NCBI GenBank assembly: GCA_018417955.1
Contig: JACTVC010000006.1
Coordinates: forward strand, 434,001-498,000
Reading direction: 5' to 3'
DNA length: 64,000 bases
From: Laccaria trichodermophora
Taxonomy: Eukaryota > Basidiomycota > Agaricomycetes > Agaricales > Hydnangiaceae
Shown here: in pieces, positions 38,466 through 49,080 of the stretch
Layout of the letters: every line of letters starts with the position of its first letter
Numbering within the stretch: position 1 is the first letter of the stretch
Notes under the pieces: model-generated
The model's database searches: none
The model's input: only the letters and a program-made list of their open reading frames with translations
Told to the model about the DNA's origin: nothing
Translations under genes and position numbers: made by a program

Positions 38466-40499
38466 CTACTTTCCATGCTCCCCGCCTCTCCGCTCCGCTA
38501 ACCTTTCTCGGGCTTCATTCACATGCTTAACCCTTTCCTTATGTTCCAACCTCTCTTTCTCGTGTTTCTCGAGTCCTGATTTCTTTTCCAACCGTTCTCT
38601 CCTCCGTTCCTCCTTGACTTCCTCCAACTTCTTTATATCGACTTCGATGGCTTCCCGTCGAACTTCCAACTGCCCGTGTGCAGCTATATCCCTCTCCTCG
38701 CGTAGCACTTTCAGATCACGGGCGATCTGGGCTTCTATCGCTTCCGCTTTTCTTACTTCTTCCACCAATTCAGCCATAGTCGCTTCCGACACCTTGTCGT
38801 GAGCGTTAAGCATAGCAAGCTCCACGTCTTTCAGCAATAACGGATCATCCAACGTGTATTTGCGTTGGTAGTGGTCCTGGAATTGGCGGTCAATATAAAG
38901 CTCGATGTCAGCCCGTGTGTATAGTTGCTCATGGAAGCGAGGAACGTCTTCGGAAAGCGTGTTAAAAAGTTCGTCGACCAGCCCCGCGCGTATGGTATCT
39001 TTCACTGTGTTGAGAAAAACCGATGCAGGCTCATGGATGCGGGGATCCGTCATAAGAGTATCAACCGCATGATCGATGCGGGAGTCCAGGTATTGCGATG
39101 GGTTTTCGCGCAGTTCCTTCATGACGATATCTTGCTGATTCTTGTTCAGCTCGTCGAGTTTATCGCTGGATAGCATGTTGTCGACGGCTTCCGCGATAGC
39201 TGCGTCCAATATCTTCTTCATCTCAGTTTCTTTGCTCAAATCGATCAGAGTATCGGTGTCGAGAAGCTTCTTTTCCCCCACGTAGATACCCCATTCCCCA
39301 ACACCCTCCTGATCAGACGGAACAGTCCGTTCACCTTCAGGGGTAAACGAGACAGGGTTCCTAATCCACTCCATGATGTCCTTTATACCGTCGCCATTCA
39401 TCTCATACACTTTGATGAACTCAGCTAAGGACTTCGTGTCAGCCCAAGGACCCACGAGACTCCTAAACCAAATGCCAAAGATGTCTCCTTTCAGCAGGAA
39501 CTTGAGCATACAGATGTCCCTCAAAAGCGAAGGTTGTTTTTGAGACAAGTATTCATCAAATAGCAGAGTGTGGGGGATTTCTCCCCGCAGCTTCGCGTTC
39601 ACGAAGGCATCTTTCGCATACGCCACATCAATCTCGATCGGCCACATGAGTTCCCCAAAGAGAACGTTGGAACGGTCAATGGGTTTCCAATTGCTTTTCC
39701 CGACACCGTAGACGCCACTCATTACATGATCCTTTGCGACTTCGAGTCGATAATGTAGCGCGCCACCATCATAGACATGCGTTGGTTCAGTCGTCACATA
39801 CGTATACAAACCCGACCTCACGACGCCATTGGCATCAGCCGCCGAGAGGCCACCATGGGTCTGAACGCGGACGACGCTGTCACCAATCAAGATGCGTGCG
39901 TATCCCCCAGGCGGAAACTCCCCGCTCGCCTCAAAGGCGCTCTCCCGTTGGCGGAAGGTCTGTTCATATTTATCTTTCAAGGTTTGACGACCAGATTCGG
40001 GCAGGAACGGATCATGGTATTCCTTCAAGAATGCAGCATCCTCAGGGTTCCGAGCGTCCAACATTCCTCCATAGCCTTCAAAGTGCTTAAAGTAGCGGAT
40101 CATCTGTGCGTGGTCCCCCAGCGCTGTGGCCGTATCTGCGAGGAAATTAAGCTGGGAGGCATGATAGAAATGATTTCGGCCCTCTTTTTCATTAGCGGTG
40201 CCCATATAGTTGTACGTCGAAAGGTCTAGGGGATCGATATTTTTCCTGAACTGAAGTGATTTGAGAAGGCCCACGTTTACGGCTAGGTCATGCACCGCTG
40301 AGTCGTTTGACAAGGCTTTGATGATACTAGCCGCATTTTCCCCCAATTTCGACGAAGGTGCGCGATAATCTTTGATGAGAGGCGATCTATTGCGAGTGAA
40401 GAAATTCTCGAGGCTGCTGCTGGTGAGACTTTTGAAATGGAGTTCATAAGCGATTCGTGTGCCATCATTCTTGTACATGTCTCTGAGAAATTTCTGCAT
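38466..40499 (-). CDS. intronless 677-residue protein of unknown function
   Basis: This is a single uninterrupted frame, unusual here because almost every other gene is cut by introns. I do not recognise a family. The N-terminal about 400 residues look globular. A segment EMNGDGIKDIME fits an EF-hand-like calcium loop (E1, N3, D5, G6, D9, E12). The last about 120 residues are a long, highly charged coiled coil (KKLEEVKEERRRERLEKKSG). There is no signal peptide or transmembrane segment. It lies 1.3 kb upstream of, and on the same strand as, the Gly-rich coiled-coil gene. Both are intron-poor, and a functional link is possible but unproven. Confidence 0.75.
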   Translation of the reverse strand: MQKFLRDMYKNDGTRIAYELHFKSLTSSSLENFFTRNRSPLIKDYRAPSSKLGENAASIIKALSNDSAVHDLAVNVGLLKSLQFRKNIDPLDLSTYNYMGTANEKEGRNHFYHASQLNFLADTATALGDHAQMIRYFKHFEGYGGMLDARNPEDAAFLKEYHDPFLPESGRQTLKDKYEQTFRQRESAFEASGEFPPGGYARILIGDSVVRVQTHGGLSAADANGVVRSGLYTYVTTEPTHVYDGGALHYRLEVAKDHVMSGVYGVGKSNWKPIDRSNVLFGELMWPIEIDVAYAKDAFVNAKLRGEIPHTLLFDEYLSQKQPSLLRDICMLKFLLKGDIFGIWFRSLVGPWADTKSLAEFIKVYEMNGDGIKDIMEWIRNPVSFTPEGERTVPSDQEGVGEWGIYVGEKKLLDTDTLIDLSKETEMKKILDAAIAEAVDNMLSSDKLDELNKNQQDIVMKELRENPSQYLDSRIDHAVDTLMTDPRIHEPASVFLNTVKDTIRAGLVDELFNTLSEDVPRFHEQLYTRADIELYIDRQFQDHYQRKYTLDDPLLLKDVELAMLNAHDKVSEATMAELVEEVRKAEAIEAQIARDLKVLREERDIAAHGQLEVRREAIEVDIKKLEEVKEERRRERLEKKSGLEKHEKERLEHKERVKHVNEARERLAERRGGEHGK

Positions 40500-41494
40500 C
40501 TATTTGACCTGTGAGATGATATTTGGTAGGATATGATTCGAACTGACGATTAGCTGAAGATTCCCCGGTGTTGGTGGGGGTTGAGTTTAGGCGGCTAGAA
40601 GAGCGAACAGCGTGGATGTCAGCGTCGTGCCACAGGTCATAAGTCAGAAGTCGTGGAGTCCGGCAGAACCCTGGTCCGGGTAGGTACCGGTATTTGTTGC
40701 CCCTGTGCCTAGATATCGCAGAGGACAGGACAGGGTTAGACCTGCACAATTATAAGTCGTTCGGAAGTTTGATAACCCCGAAATTTAATCAGGAGCACTC
40801 CTTCCAGCCTGAGATTCAGACGTGGGATTCAGAAAGGTTCAGGGGAACATGCTGTGGTTGAAAATGTCAACTTACCATAATGTGACGCTGTCATAGACGA
40901 ACTTGCTCCTTAACGACCCTAAGGTCCTCTTGAAGAAAATTAGTCGGACGCAGTGTATATGACATTTCGTCGAGTTCGCAAGCCTATCGTCCTTTAATTA
41001 CAGCTGCCTGCAGAATTTAACGAAAGGACTGACATAGAAAACTGAGTCTCTAAAGATCAGTGAGTATTGCCTTCTTCTGTGCGTAAGGTTGGTCCCTAGG
41101 AGATGCCAAATGTCGTATTCATTGGGTGGGAAGAGCACATGTGTTTCCTGCTCAACACAACTTTCGTTGTTGCTGAAAAATGAAATGTGGTCCTGAAAGA
41201 TGAGGAATAGGACTTGAAGAATGAGGCTTAGAAGCGATCACGACGCTGAAGACATAACAGGTTGAGAGCCTACTGTTGAGTGCTTTAGCCGGGATTACAG
41301 GCATTGGATAAATCATACCTCGACGTTAATTTTCAATTTTGGGGTTGTGGACCAGGTATGCTCTTCCTTTTACTTTCTCCTCTACCTCGACTTCCCTGTT
41401 GAACGCTTCCCTTTCGCCCCTCGATCACCCTCCCTTTCTTGTTGGGGCGGTGTTGATCCCCACCTCCTGACTTCGTTTATCGCGCCAGCAAAGG
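40500..41494. other. intergenic region
   Basis: No gene is recognised in about 1 kb. The left part is the 5' flank of the intronless gene. Confidence 0.4.
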
Positions 41495-41801
41495 CAGGAG
41501 CTCAAACCAGATCCACGCGACCAATGCCCCTTCGTAAGCGACGACGCGGCTCCCGGAGCAGTGTTCATCGTTGAACGCGACGCAATATTCGGAGGCCCAT
41601 CGCCTTACTCGTTGTTTGAGGAGTTGAAGGAGGCGTTTCGGGAAAAGCCTGAGTTGAATCCGGGTGGATACGAAAGCCACTGTGATTAATTGTCTCTTTG
41701 AGCCGATTCGGAAGGGTTTTAAGGAGGTCGAGGAGTGGAAGTGGATAGAGGAGTTGGCGTGTTATCCTGAAGTTGGAAAGGTTGCGAAGAAGGAAAGGTG
41801 A
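41495..41801 (+). pseudogene. 3' fragment of a tyrosyl-tRNA synthetase gene
   Basis: The frame from 41495 reads GAVFIVERDAIFGGPSPYS and LFEELKEAFREKPELNPG, then one extra G shifts the frame and it continues DTKATVINCLFEPIRKGF and EWKWIEELACYPEVGKVA to a stop at 41801. This corresponds to the C-terminal part of eukaryotic cytosolic TyrRS catalytic proteins (FGG-x-x-Y, LHPGDLK, LL-x-PIR). No HIGH or KMSKS region lies upstream, so it is a truncated, frameshifted copy. Confidence 0.6.
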
Positions 41802-41989
41802 ATAATCGTAAATCGGAGGGAGCGGGGACTAGGGCCCACTTACTTTGCGATAGATGTGTAGAGGAAGGTGCTCACCGCGCTTGTTGAAGCCAGCTCAGAG
41901 TCCACGGCTGTTGTTGACGGGGAAGCGTAACAGAGTCGACGTTGATCGATGCACATCCAATGTGAGGGCTTCGACTCGGACAGTAGAAA

Positions 41990-42211
41990 GGCGCCAGGCC
42001 TTCAAGCTTCAGGCTTGGTAGGCTGCTAGTCGTTGATTTTGAGGCCCCCCGAGAGCGTGGTGGAGTCAGAAATTCATTTTTTTACGTATGGGTCGCACGC
42101 TTGACGAGCTAACGCTATCCAAGATTTTGAGGACGATTTGAGGTTTCCAAGTTATGGCGCTTGGGCGAAACGACCAGGTGTTTGGTTCGACCGTTCAAGC
42201 TAAACACTGTA
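41990..42211 (-). pseudogene. inverted 5' fragment of MRM2
   Basis: The reverse complement matches MRM2 from about 50 bp upstream of its ATG through the first codons (tttcgcccaagcgccataa, cccatacgtaaaaaaa) to the segment around AAATCAACGAC and ACCAAGCCTGA, with deletions and substitutions. It lies about 10 kb from the intact gene and in opposite orientation. Confidence 0.8.
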
Positions 42212-42908
42212 GTCTGCTTCGTTCAAAAACCCCACCCTTGCCACAGAAAACGGTGCTAATTGAGTAGCTACAATGATACATGAGATCAGAAAAACATCAT
42301 ACACGAGCAAGAGCACAACAGCAAGAGCAACAGAAGCCAACGACTCGAAAAGCGAGATGGGAAGCAACAAGGAACCAAGAAAGGACAGAGAAACAGAAAG
42401 GAAGAACTTTGAGTAGCGGCGATGGAGAAATAGGTAACAGCAGTGGTGCAGTAGCCTGCACAATAAACAAGTAGGAAAGGAAAAAAATATTGAGGTGGGA
42501 CGGAGAAAGAGAAGATGTAACGGATAGCAGTGGTGCAGTATTAAGCAAGTAGAAGGGAAACCTTGAACCAGTGGGCACGGGAAGAGATATCATGAGATGG
42601 GAAAATCGGCAAGGCGGTCCATGAGAAACGAGAAGGTGAAGGTTCAATAGGATAGGTATGTGAGGAGGGAAACGTGAGCGGCCGCGGGCAATGTGATGGA
42701 CGTGCACAAGAAAGGGGGTATATGGTTGAAACCTGGGGTCCAGTAATTGGATGGATGGCGGACATAGACGCAGTCCTTGACCTTGAGCTACCATGAGCAT
42801 GGTCCGCTGTTTGACGCTTGGAGTGGTGCGCATGATATGACTGTCTTTCGACGATAGAGCTAATGGTGGGTCGGACCACCAAGCCCAAATGGATGGATCT
42901 ATGACCTC
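42212..42908. other. 3' flank with short imperfect repeats
   Basis: No gene is supported. The string agcagtggtgcagta occurs twice (near 42440 and 42527) with similar surroundings, suggesting a local duplication. Long minus-strand frames here (42297-42833, 42541-42978) lack domains. Confidence 0.35.
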
Positions 42909-44084
42909 CTACCGTGGCAGAGAGTCGCAGTTTTTCTTCTGGTGCCTGAGCATAGCGTCTCTGCGGGAAAAGGAGCATCCACAGAATTCGCAGTCGGAGC
43001 CAAACACCCCAAGTTCCTCCCCCTCCGAATCCGAATCAAGTGAGAGCAGATGCCTTGCGCTGGTGCTTTGGCAAATGTGTCTCCCAAGACTGTCTTCATT
43101 TAGGAGTCCTCGCCTTCGGCACCCCTTCCAAAGGCATTCTATCTTGGTGTCCTTCTTTCCACCATCATTCTGACGGTATATCTTCCCCACGTCGGCATGG
43201 TACTGTCGGAGGTGGTCTCTGACGGCAGAACCTGTGGCCAAGACCTGTATCCCGCAATGCTCCATGGGGTTGCCCCATCGGCAAAGGATCTTGTAGGTGC
43301 AAGCCTTGCTTCCAGACTTCTGGGTACGAGGGCGTTTGAAAGATGGCCTAGTCGTACAAGAAAACGCTGGTTGATCAGAAGCAGGGGAGAGGCCGAAAGG
43401 CAGCGAGACCGGTTCGGCAGCGTCAAATGAAGGGCCAGGATGTGGCATCGTCAAAACTGACGCTTCAGGCTGTACAAAGTTGGTGCTGCGATAGGTAATT
43501 TGCCGTGAGTAACGACATCTATGCAAGCGAAAAACTGGGACTTACAACATGAAATGAGGCGCTTCCCCAAATCTGTTTTCCTTCTCAAATTCTTCCAGAG
43601 TGTGCGGGAGATTGTGCGCATAGCCAGGCGGAGTGACATAAGACCTGATTCTGTGAGACCCATGTCTGTGAGACCCAATTCCAGGTTGGGTTGGAAGTAG
43701 TGCCGATTGAGGATGGTTAAAATCGCGAGTGGCACCGGTAGGGTAGGGCTGGGTGCTAAGATTTTGAGGGTAGGTGGGAGCACCGCAATCAGTTTGGAGG
43801 AAGTGCGGCTGAGGCTGGGTGGAGTAGTTTTGTGGGGATGGCTGGTAACACGCGAAACCAGGGTTAGGGAGAAAAGTGGGGACCTCTGCCTTCTGGAAGC
43901 CGTTGAGTAGCTCATGATCATAGTAGGTCGCGTTAATGTCGACCAATTCATTTGTGGGAGGCGTGTCGGGAAACGGCGACGAGGAGAAGCTAGAAGAAGG
44001 TGATGGTGTGGCTGAGGATAGATTGAGCTTGGGAGATGCCCTGTGGAGATGGTTGGCTGGTAGGGGGTCGAGTGGCGTCGTCAT
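42909..44084 (-). CDS. C2H2/C2HC zinc-finger protein, putative transcription factor
   Basis: The ATG at 44084 opens a Ser/Pro/Gln-rich, probably disordered region of about 180 residues. A GTAAGT...CGCAG intron (about 43487-43546) joins it in frame to the second exon. There the fingers appear: C-x-W-x-(n)-C around YKILCRWGNPMEHCG with DHLRQYH, CLWKGCRRRGLLNEDSLGRH, and a final CEFCGCSFSRRDAMLRHQKK with a C2HC end. This is the loose finger style common in agaric regulators with an acidic linker (DSDSEGEE). The stop is at 42909. Target genes are unknown. Confidence 0.75.
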
Positions 44085-44608
44085 GTCCGCTGCACAGGAA
44101 GGTGGGATGGGAATCGGATAGCCACCGTCGACCTGGCTGCACGTAGTTGCAGTGAGAAACGGTGATAGTGATTGAGGAGAAGAGGAGTGACATACAAGAG
44201 ATTGGATTGGGGAGCTGGGTATCGAGGGAAGGAAAAGCGCGAACTCGTGAATCTGAGTACAGGTTGTAAGAATTGACGAGAAGAACTGAGCGAGGTGGAC
44301 TCACCCAAATTGTGGTCCTGTACTTGCAGGCGGTAGAAAGTGTGGGTGAGACATGGACATGTAGGGCTTGGATTCGGGAAAGGTAGTCATGATAACAATA
44401 GTAGTCGGTGGGACTGAGTCGTAGATCTCGTGCGTAAACGATATAGAAGAGGACAAGAAGAACGGGGAGATGAGGGAGAGCAAGGCGACGGACTGCAACA
44501 GATCTTAAATTGGTGCTCGAGTTTGCACAAGTGTGGTTGAAAATGTGACCGCGTTTGTGGACTAGCACCGCGTTGTCCTCAGCGTAAACGATAGCCCATT
44601 GACTTCCA
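44085..44608. promoter_or_regulatory. divergent spacer upstream of the zinc-finger gene
   Basis: No supported gene; the overlapping minus-strand frames here lack domains. It likely holds the promoter of the zinc-finger gene and of the putative gene beginning at 44609. Confidence 0.35.
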
Positions 44609-45283
44609 CATGAGCGAGACCGTCTTTACTTCTCAGGGGACGCAGACCGACCTGGGCGTGGCCAAGGATCAACCCCTACGACAGCCAAGTCTGTAAGCAC
44701 AAAAGATTCAGAGTGTGTTCCATACTCACGTCGGATACTCTCAAATCAACGTCAAGTAACACAGAGTCACTCCGCATTGAGAGGCCACAAAAGGGCAACG
44801 CTCCAGCAAATTGCTCAATTGCGCATTGGCCCCCACCATCAGTACACGCACCCTGGTTCTGTCTTGACATTTAGTCAACCAACAAAAGCCATTCGCCACC
44901 ATGATACTTGGAAAAGTAGCAGAACACAATCTTCAGCCCAGCGTAGACGAAGGATCCACGCCACTCGTCCAAGGCGATCAACCTATGAGGTTTGGGTTCG
45001 ACTCCTTCACCGAACAAGGCCTATTAGCCCAAATAATGTCAGAACCTCACATCTGACTTGGCCTTGTCTTTCATATGTCAGTCTCCGCCAGTTCAAACGA
45101 AAGCTTCTGTCAATCATAGTAAGCCCGACATTTTTAGGTTGTTTGCATGCTTACATCCGACTCGTCTCAAATCCTCGCCGAACAGTCGCTATGCTCGTCA
45201 CTGCTGACATTAGAAATGTTCTTGAACGCACATCGTCATCCAGCCTGTAAAGTCCGCAGATACTGGTGACATTTGAATATGTT
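44609..45283 (+). CDS. putative small multi-exon gene, unresolved
   Basis: The ATG at 44609 opens MSETVFTSQGTQTDLGVAKD with a GTAAGC donor. A later exon around 44905-45050 reads EGSTPLVQGDQP and RFGFDSFTEQGLLAQI, which looks coding. A donor at about 45027 and acceptor near 45081 join to LRQFKRKLLSI, and a further exon ends near 45283. I could not join all exons in one frame, so this may be a real gene with an unresolved model or a decaying one. No known domain. Confidence 0.35.
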
Positions 45284-45418
45284 GTTCTTCAGCAACGATC
45301 CACATCGCTAGCAGTGTAACTTAACCAATCCTGAACGTATTATTGGTATAGACGGTTTGAGACCCGAGTCAGAGGCTTGGGACGATGCAGCACATAAGAT
45401 CGAAACAACGGAGTCGCG

Positions 45419-46475
45419 ATGGCGGATTTACGTCTCAATGGAGCGTGGCAATGTCAGCCGTGGTCACAAAGCGTGGAACAGAGCCTGTGTTATTCAATCA
45501 GTGAGCTGATAGTCTTCACCTTCAATTCAGACTTACTTTCATTCATCCTCAGTGCTACCAGTTCCTCCGGTAAACAAAGAACCCGCCACCGAAAAAGCCG
45601 GAGTTTTCTTCGGCACGAGCTTGAAAATGTGGTAGTATTCACAGGATAATTTTCAGTGTATTCCGCGCTGCGTGTACTCTTGGTACAGTTAGCTTGACAC
45701 GATCTTGTTGAAGGACGGAGACGTAGGTCGCTGAGTCACGTGCTTACGTCTGTGGAAAATGGGACGACAACGCGGACCAAGCAGAACCAGATACTCCTCC
45801 GACCCAACTTCAAAAATCTCCCTGAAGACTGGGACTGCTCCAATGGCAACATTTATCTGCTCGATATGAGTCTAATTTTCTGTCGCGAACTTGAAATGAT
45901 TCCTCGATTTTCATTAGGGTTTCATCACAAGTGAGTCAAGTCTGAGTCCACAAGCAGCGCCCAGCAGAACTCCTTCACTCAAAGTATAATTATTCTGCCT
46001 AGATTGCTGCAGGTGCTCAACCTGATTTTTAAGTCGACTGGAACTGTATCGGGCGAGTATCTACTATGCCCGCAGGTGGAGCGGGCGGCTTTCCCACGCT
46101 CAATTGCAAACTTTAATGCGCAGGGCAACGCGCATTTGCTGCCTGTCCACGCGGAATCACTAAGTGACCAGGCGGCAGGTGAGGATAAGACAACCGCCCT
46201 GATTACACGCAGTTCTTGAACTCAGTGAGTTTTGCCGGAGTCTAGCTCTCGACTGGATTGACAGTCACATATAGGTTGATGACAGCTGGTGTTATGATCA
46301 GTTCAGGTCTCAACCTGATTTTTCTGTTGACTTCAGCAGTTTCGCGCGACGTGCATTAAGTCCACAGGAGGGTCCTACGATGGGGAATTATCCTACGACG
46401 GGAAACTGGCTGGGAAGCTCAGACCAGCATATCTGTGGTTGTCCCGAGGGGCTACAGGCAAAGAGATGATGAGCA
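45419..46475 (+). pseudogene. exon-like stretches of an unknown gene, probably decaying
   Basis: Several stretches read as protein and are bounded by gtgagt-like donors. MADLRLNGAWQCQPWSQ (45419) joins by a 54-nt intron to PPVNKEPATEKAGVFFG. A frame around 45740-45930 holds FKNLPEDWDCSNGNIYL. A 63-codon exon around 46274-46470 contains DDSWCYDQFRSQPDFS and GNWLGSSDQHICGCPEGL. The segment caacctgattttt occurs at 46017 and 46312 in similar context, so an exon has been duplicated; the first copy carries stops. I do not recognise the family. Confidence 0.3.
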
Positions 46476-47573
46476 AGGTCACGAGTCTTTTACAACAAGT
46501 GAGTCGTAGAGGCTTCAGCTTCGGACTTACTCCCAGTAAATCTCTAAACATCAGAACCGCCTCGGACGGAGATGAATAATTAATTCCGAGCAAGTAGCAG
46601 GGTTTCGGAGATCTCAGTCGATAAGACTATTGGTTCCGTGGCTAGGATGGCATAAAATGTCAAAATGGCAAGGTATTTCTGGCAATGTCACGGCGCTCTT
46701 TGCGGAGGAATTGATTGATTGCCCTGAGGCTTCAGTGAGCCGCTTAAGCATAGGCGAACTCACTCAAAGCATCGCAATGAAATCGCCATTGAACAATCAG
46801 TCAACGCAAAATTCCTCTGTATGATTTATTGTCTTTCCCAGTTGCAACTCCTCAAAATGTATTTCCGCCGCGTCGGAGATTGAGAGGCCAATGGTTTGGC
46901 CGTGGACGACTAAAGACAATCTCCTTCTGCGAAGGTGAGGCCCCACGACGCCCTGAAAGTGGGATCCCATGGTGGTCCATCCACCCGTGTCTGCCTGTTG
47001 CGCCGTGCTCAGTTCAAAGGGAGCCTCGCGCGCCATATTGGGTATAGAAAGGTCCCTGAACCAGCTCCTCCGTGGAGACTACCTGACACTCCCTGCGTTG
47101 ACCTTGTTAATTTCCGTGTTACATTAAGGTGCCCGCGGATATCCTTCCTCGTTGACACTTTCTAAGATCTACCATGGTAATCGTGGTCTCAGCCACGGAA
47201 CTCTCTGCAGTGTTATACAACTTAAAAGACACAGACTCTCAGCTTCATTACAGCAGTTCTCCCCACATCTAACATACATCTGCATCCAGCCTCTCGAACA
47301 CAGTACTTTTAGCAATGTCTTCATCTTGCATCAACTTCCCCGCCTCTTCAAGCGCGCTGAAAACCGCATCGCGGTTCTCTTCACACACATTGAGCTCGCG
47401 ATCTTCGGCAGTGTCCTTTGGTAAGTACATTTTTACTTACTGCAACAAAAGAATGTATTGTCTGAACGATGCTACTCTAGCACGCACGTCAATCCTTGCG
47501 GTCCTCGACAGTGCGATTACAATTGGGCACCTCACTACCTCCGACTCTGAAGGGACACACTGTTACGGAAAAT
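46476..47573. other. unassigned region
   Basis: No supported gene. A frame at 47315 (MSSSCINFPASSSALKTA) with a GTAAGT donor and CTCTAG acceptor might be the 5' end of a gene cut off by the copia insertion at 47574. Confidence 0.25.
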
Positions 47574-47785
47574 TGTTGGAATAATACCCCGGAATATGGT
47601 CAAGTATTCCACGTACCTTGAGGACTTTGTAGATAAATCCAGATTGATCACTAAGCCCGAGGAGTATATCTAGTAGTTCGTAGTATATTCTAGTAATTAC
47701 ATTTTGTAGTTTATAAGGGCGACGAAGCTGCCCTCGACATAATCATTATTCTTTGAACTTACCACTGCGCTATACACTTTCAACA
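47574..47785 (+). repeat. copia 5' LTR
   Basis: It starts TGTTGGAATAATACC and ends ACTTTCAACA, so the termini TGTTG/CAACA are inverted repeats. It is followed by ggttatgggcccc, a candidate primer-binding region. No second LTR is found in the window. Confidence 0.75.
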
Positions 47786-47838
47786 GGTTATGGGCCCCGG
47801 CCTATAAAACTTATACACATATTCATTACACACACATA

Positions 47839-48102
47839 CTGTGCCATTTCGATCAATTCGGCAGTAACGCGTAACGGGGCCTCTCAAATCGCCGAAATGT
47901 AACGGAGGTAACGGTCGCTTTGGGCAGGCGCCGAATACTTTGGTGGGTCCCACGCCGTATACCCCAAAATCTCGGGCCTCCGGCGGTTACCTGCCGAATT
48001 TTTTGTGCAATGTAACGGTGACTTGGCCAGAGTGCCGAAACCAAATTTTCGGCAGGTGTGTAACGCGTAACAGGGCCTGCCAAATTGATCGAAATGGCAC
48101 AG
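47839..48102. mobile_element. MITE A, TA-flanked, in the copia leader
   Basis: The terminal inverted repeats CTGTGCCATTTCGATCAATT (left) and its complement at the right end are flanked by TA (47837-47838 and 48103-48104). The interior carries extra inverted copies of gtaacgcgtaac and gccgaaa. The TIR resembles that of MITE B at 49972-50454. Confidence 0.85.
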
Positions 48103-48184
48103 TACGCTACATATGCACACACATACACATGCATACACTCAAACTTTATCTCGTACGCTTATCTACATTATGTAACCTACTGCA

Positions 48185-48284
48185 ATGTCGGAAGAATACA
48201 CAATGGGATCTTACCGGATGGAAATGCTGAAGGCCACAAATTGGATGCCATGGAAGCGACGGATGATGGCCGTGCTTCGTGACC
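48185..48284 (+). pseudogene. copia gag, N-terminal piece
   Basis: The frame from the ATG at 48185 reads YRMEMLKATNWMPWKRRM and MAVLRD, the typical start of a copia Gag (N-x-x-x-W-x-x-x-M-x-x-x-L). It is cut at 48284 by the DNA transposon; the next piece begins at 60047. Confidence 0.85.
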
Positions 48285-48679
48285 CTCAGTAAAAACGAAA
48301 GTCACGTCAAGTCATCTACCCCTCAAAAGAAGGTCGTGTGAAGTTGTGTTGGTAAATGCAAAGTCATGTGGCGCTCAGTTATGTACCTGCAAAGATTTCA
48401 CGGCCTGACTGAAGTCGAGGAATAGTCAGTACTAGTCAGTTACAAGTCATGTTGTAGTCGAGTCCTCGTCATCCGAATTACTATCACTTCTATCGCCTTC
48501 CTCTTTTCCACACATGCTTGATGTCAGCAGGCTTGAATTTGTTCAAGTCCGTTGAGACTCCGACATCAGGTGATCATGTTGCATTTTGAGTCAGCGCTCT
48601 TTGGTCTTTCTTCCCAAGTTCTTCCTTCCCACCACACCCACGCAAGCTCCAATTCATAAGTCGACAAACGGCCTTCCCT

Positions 48680-49080
48680 CTCCCGGCGACAAACGGCCTT
48701 CTCCCTCCCTCGACCAGCGGCCTCCTCTCGCGACGAAGGGTCCCCCCCCCTAGGTAGAGATGACGAAAGGCCTCTTACCTCCCTAACGGCCTCCTTTCTC
48801 GACGAATAATTTCAGACGGTCTCCTCCGGCTCCTCCCTCAATGATCGGGCTCCTCCCTCGACAACTGGTATCCCCTCGACGAATGGTTTCTAAGCTCCCA
48901 GCTCTACGTACTGTCTCCTCCCTCAACGAACTATCTATGCCCTCGACGACCTGTCTCCTCCCTCGACGAACTGTCTCCTCCTTCGACGACTTCTTTCCGC
49001 CTTCGACGAACTGTCACCTCCATCAACGACGTGTCTCCTCCCTCGATGAATTGCCTCACCAATGGTCTCCTCCTAACTCG
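48680..49080 (+). repeat. minisatellite of CTCCTCCCTCGACGAACTGT-like units
   Basis: Roughly 15 imperfect units of about 20-25 nt lie inside the TIR element. The frame at 48841-49098 read through it (LPALRTVSSLNELSMPS) is a by-product of the repeat rather than a gene. Confidence 0.7.

Noticed and set aside
42297..42978. Long minus-strand frames after the zinc-finger gene
   Set aside because: Purine-rich plus strand makes stop-free frames; no domain and no exon signals.
43990..44568. 192-codon minus-strand frame upstream of the zinc-finger gene
   Set aside because: Overlaps the better-supported ATG at 44084 in another frame and has no domain.
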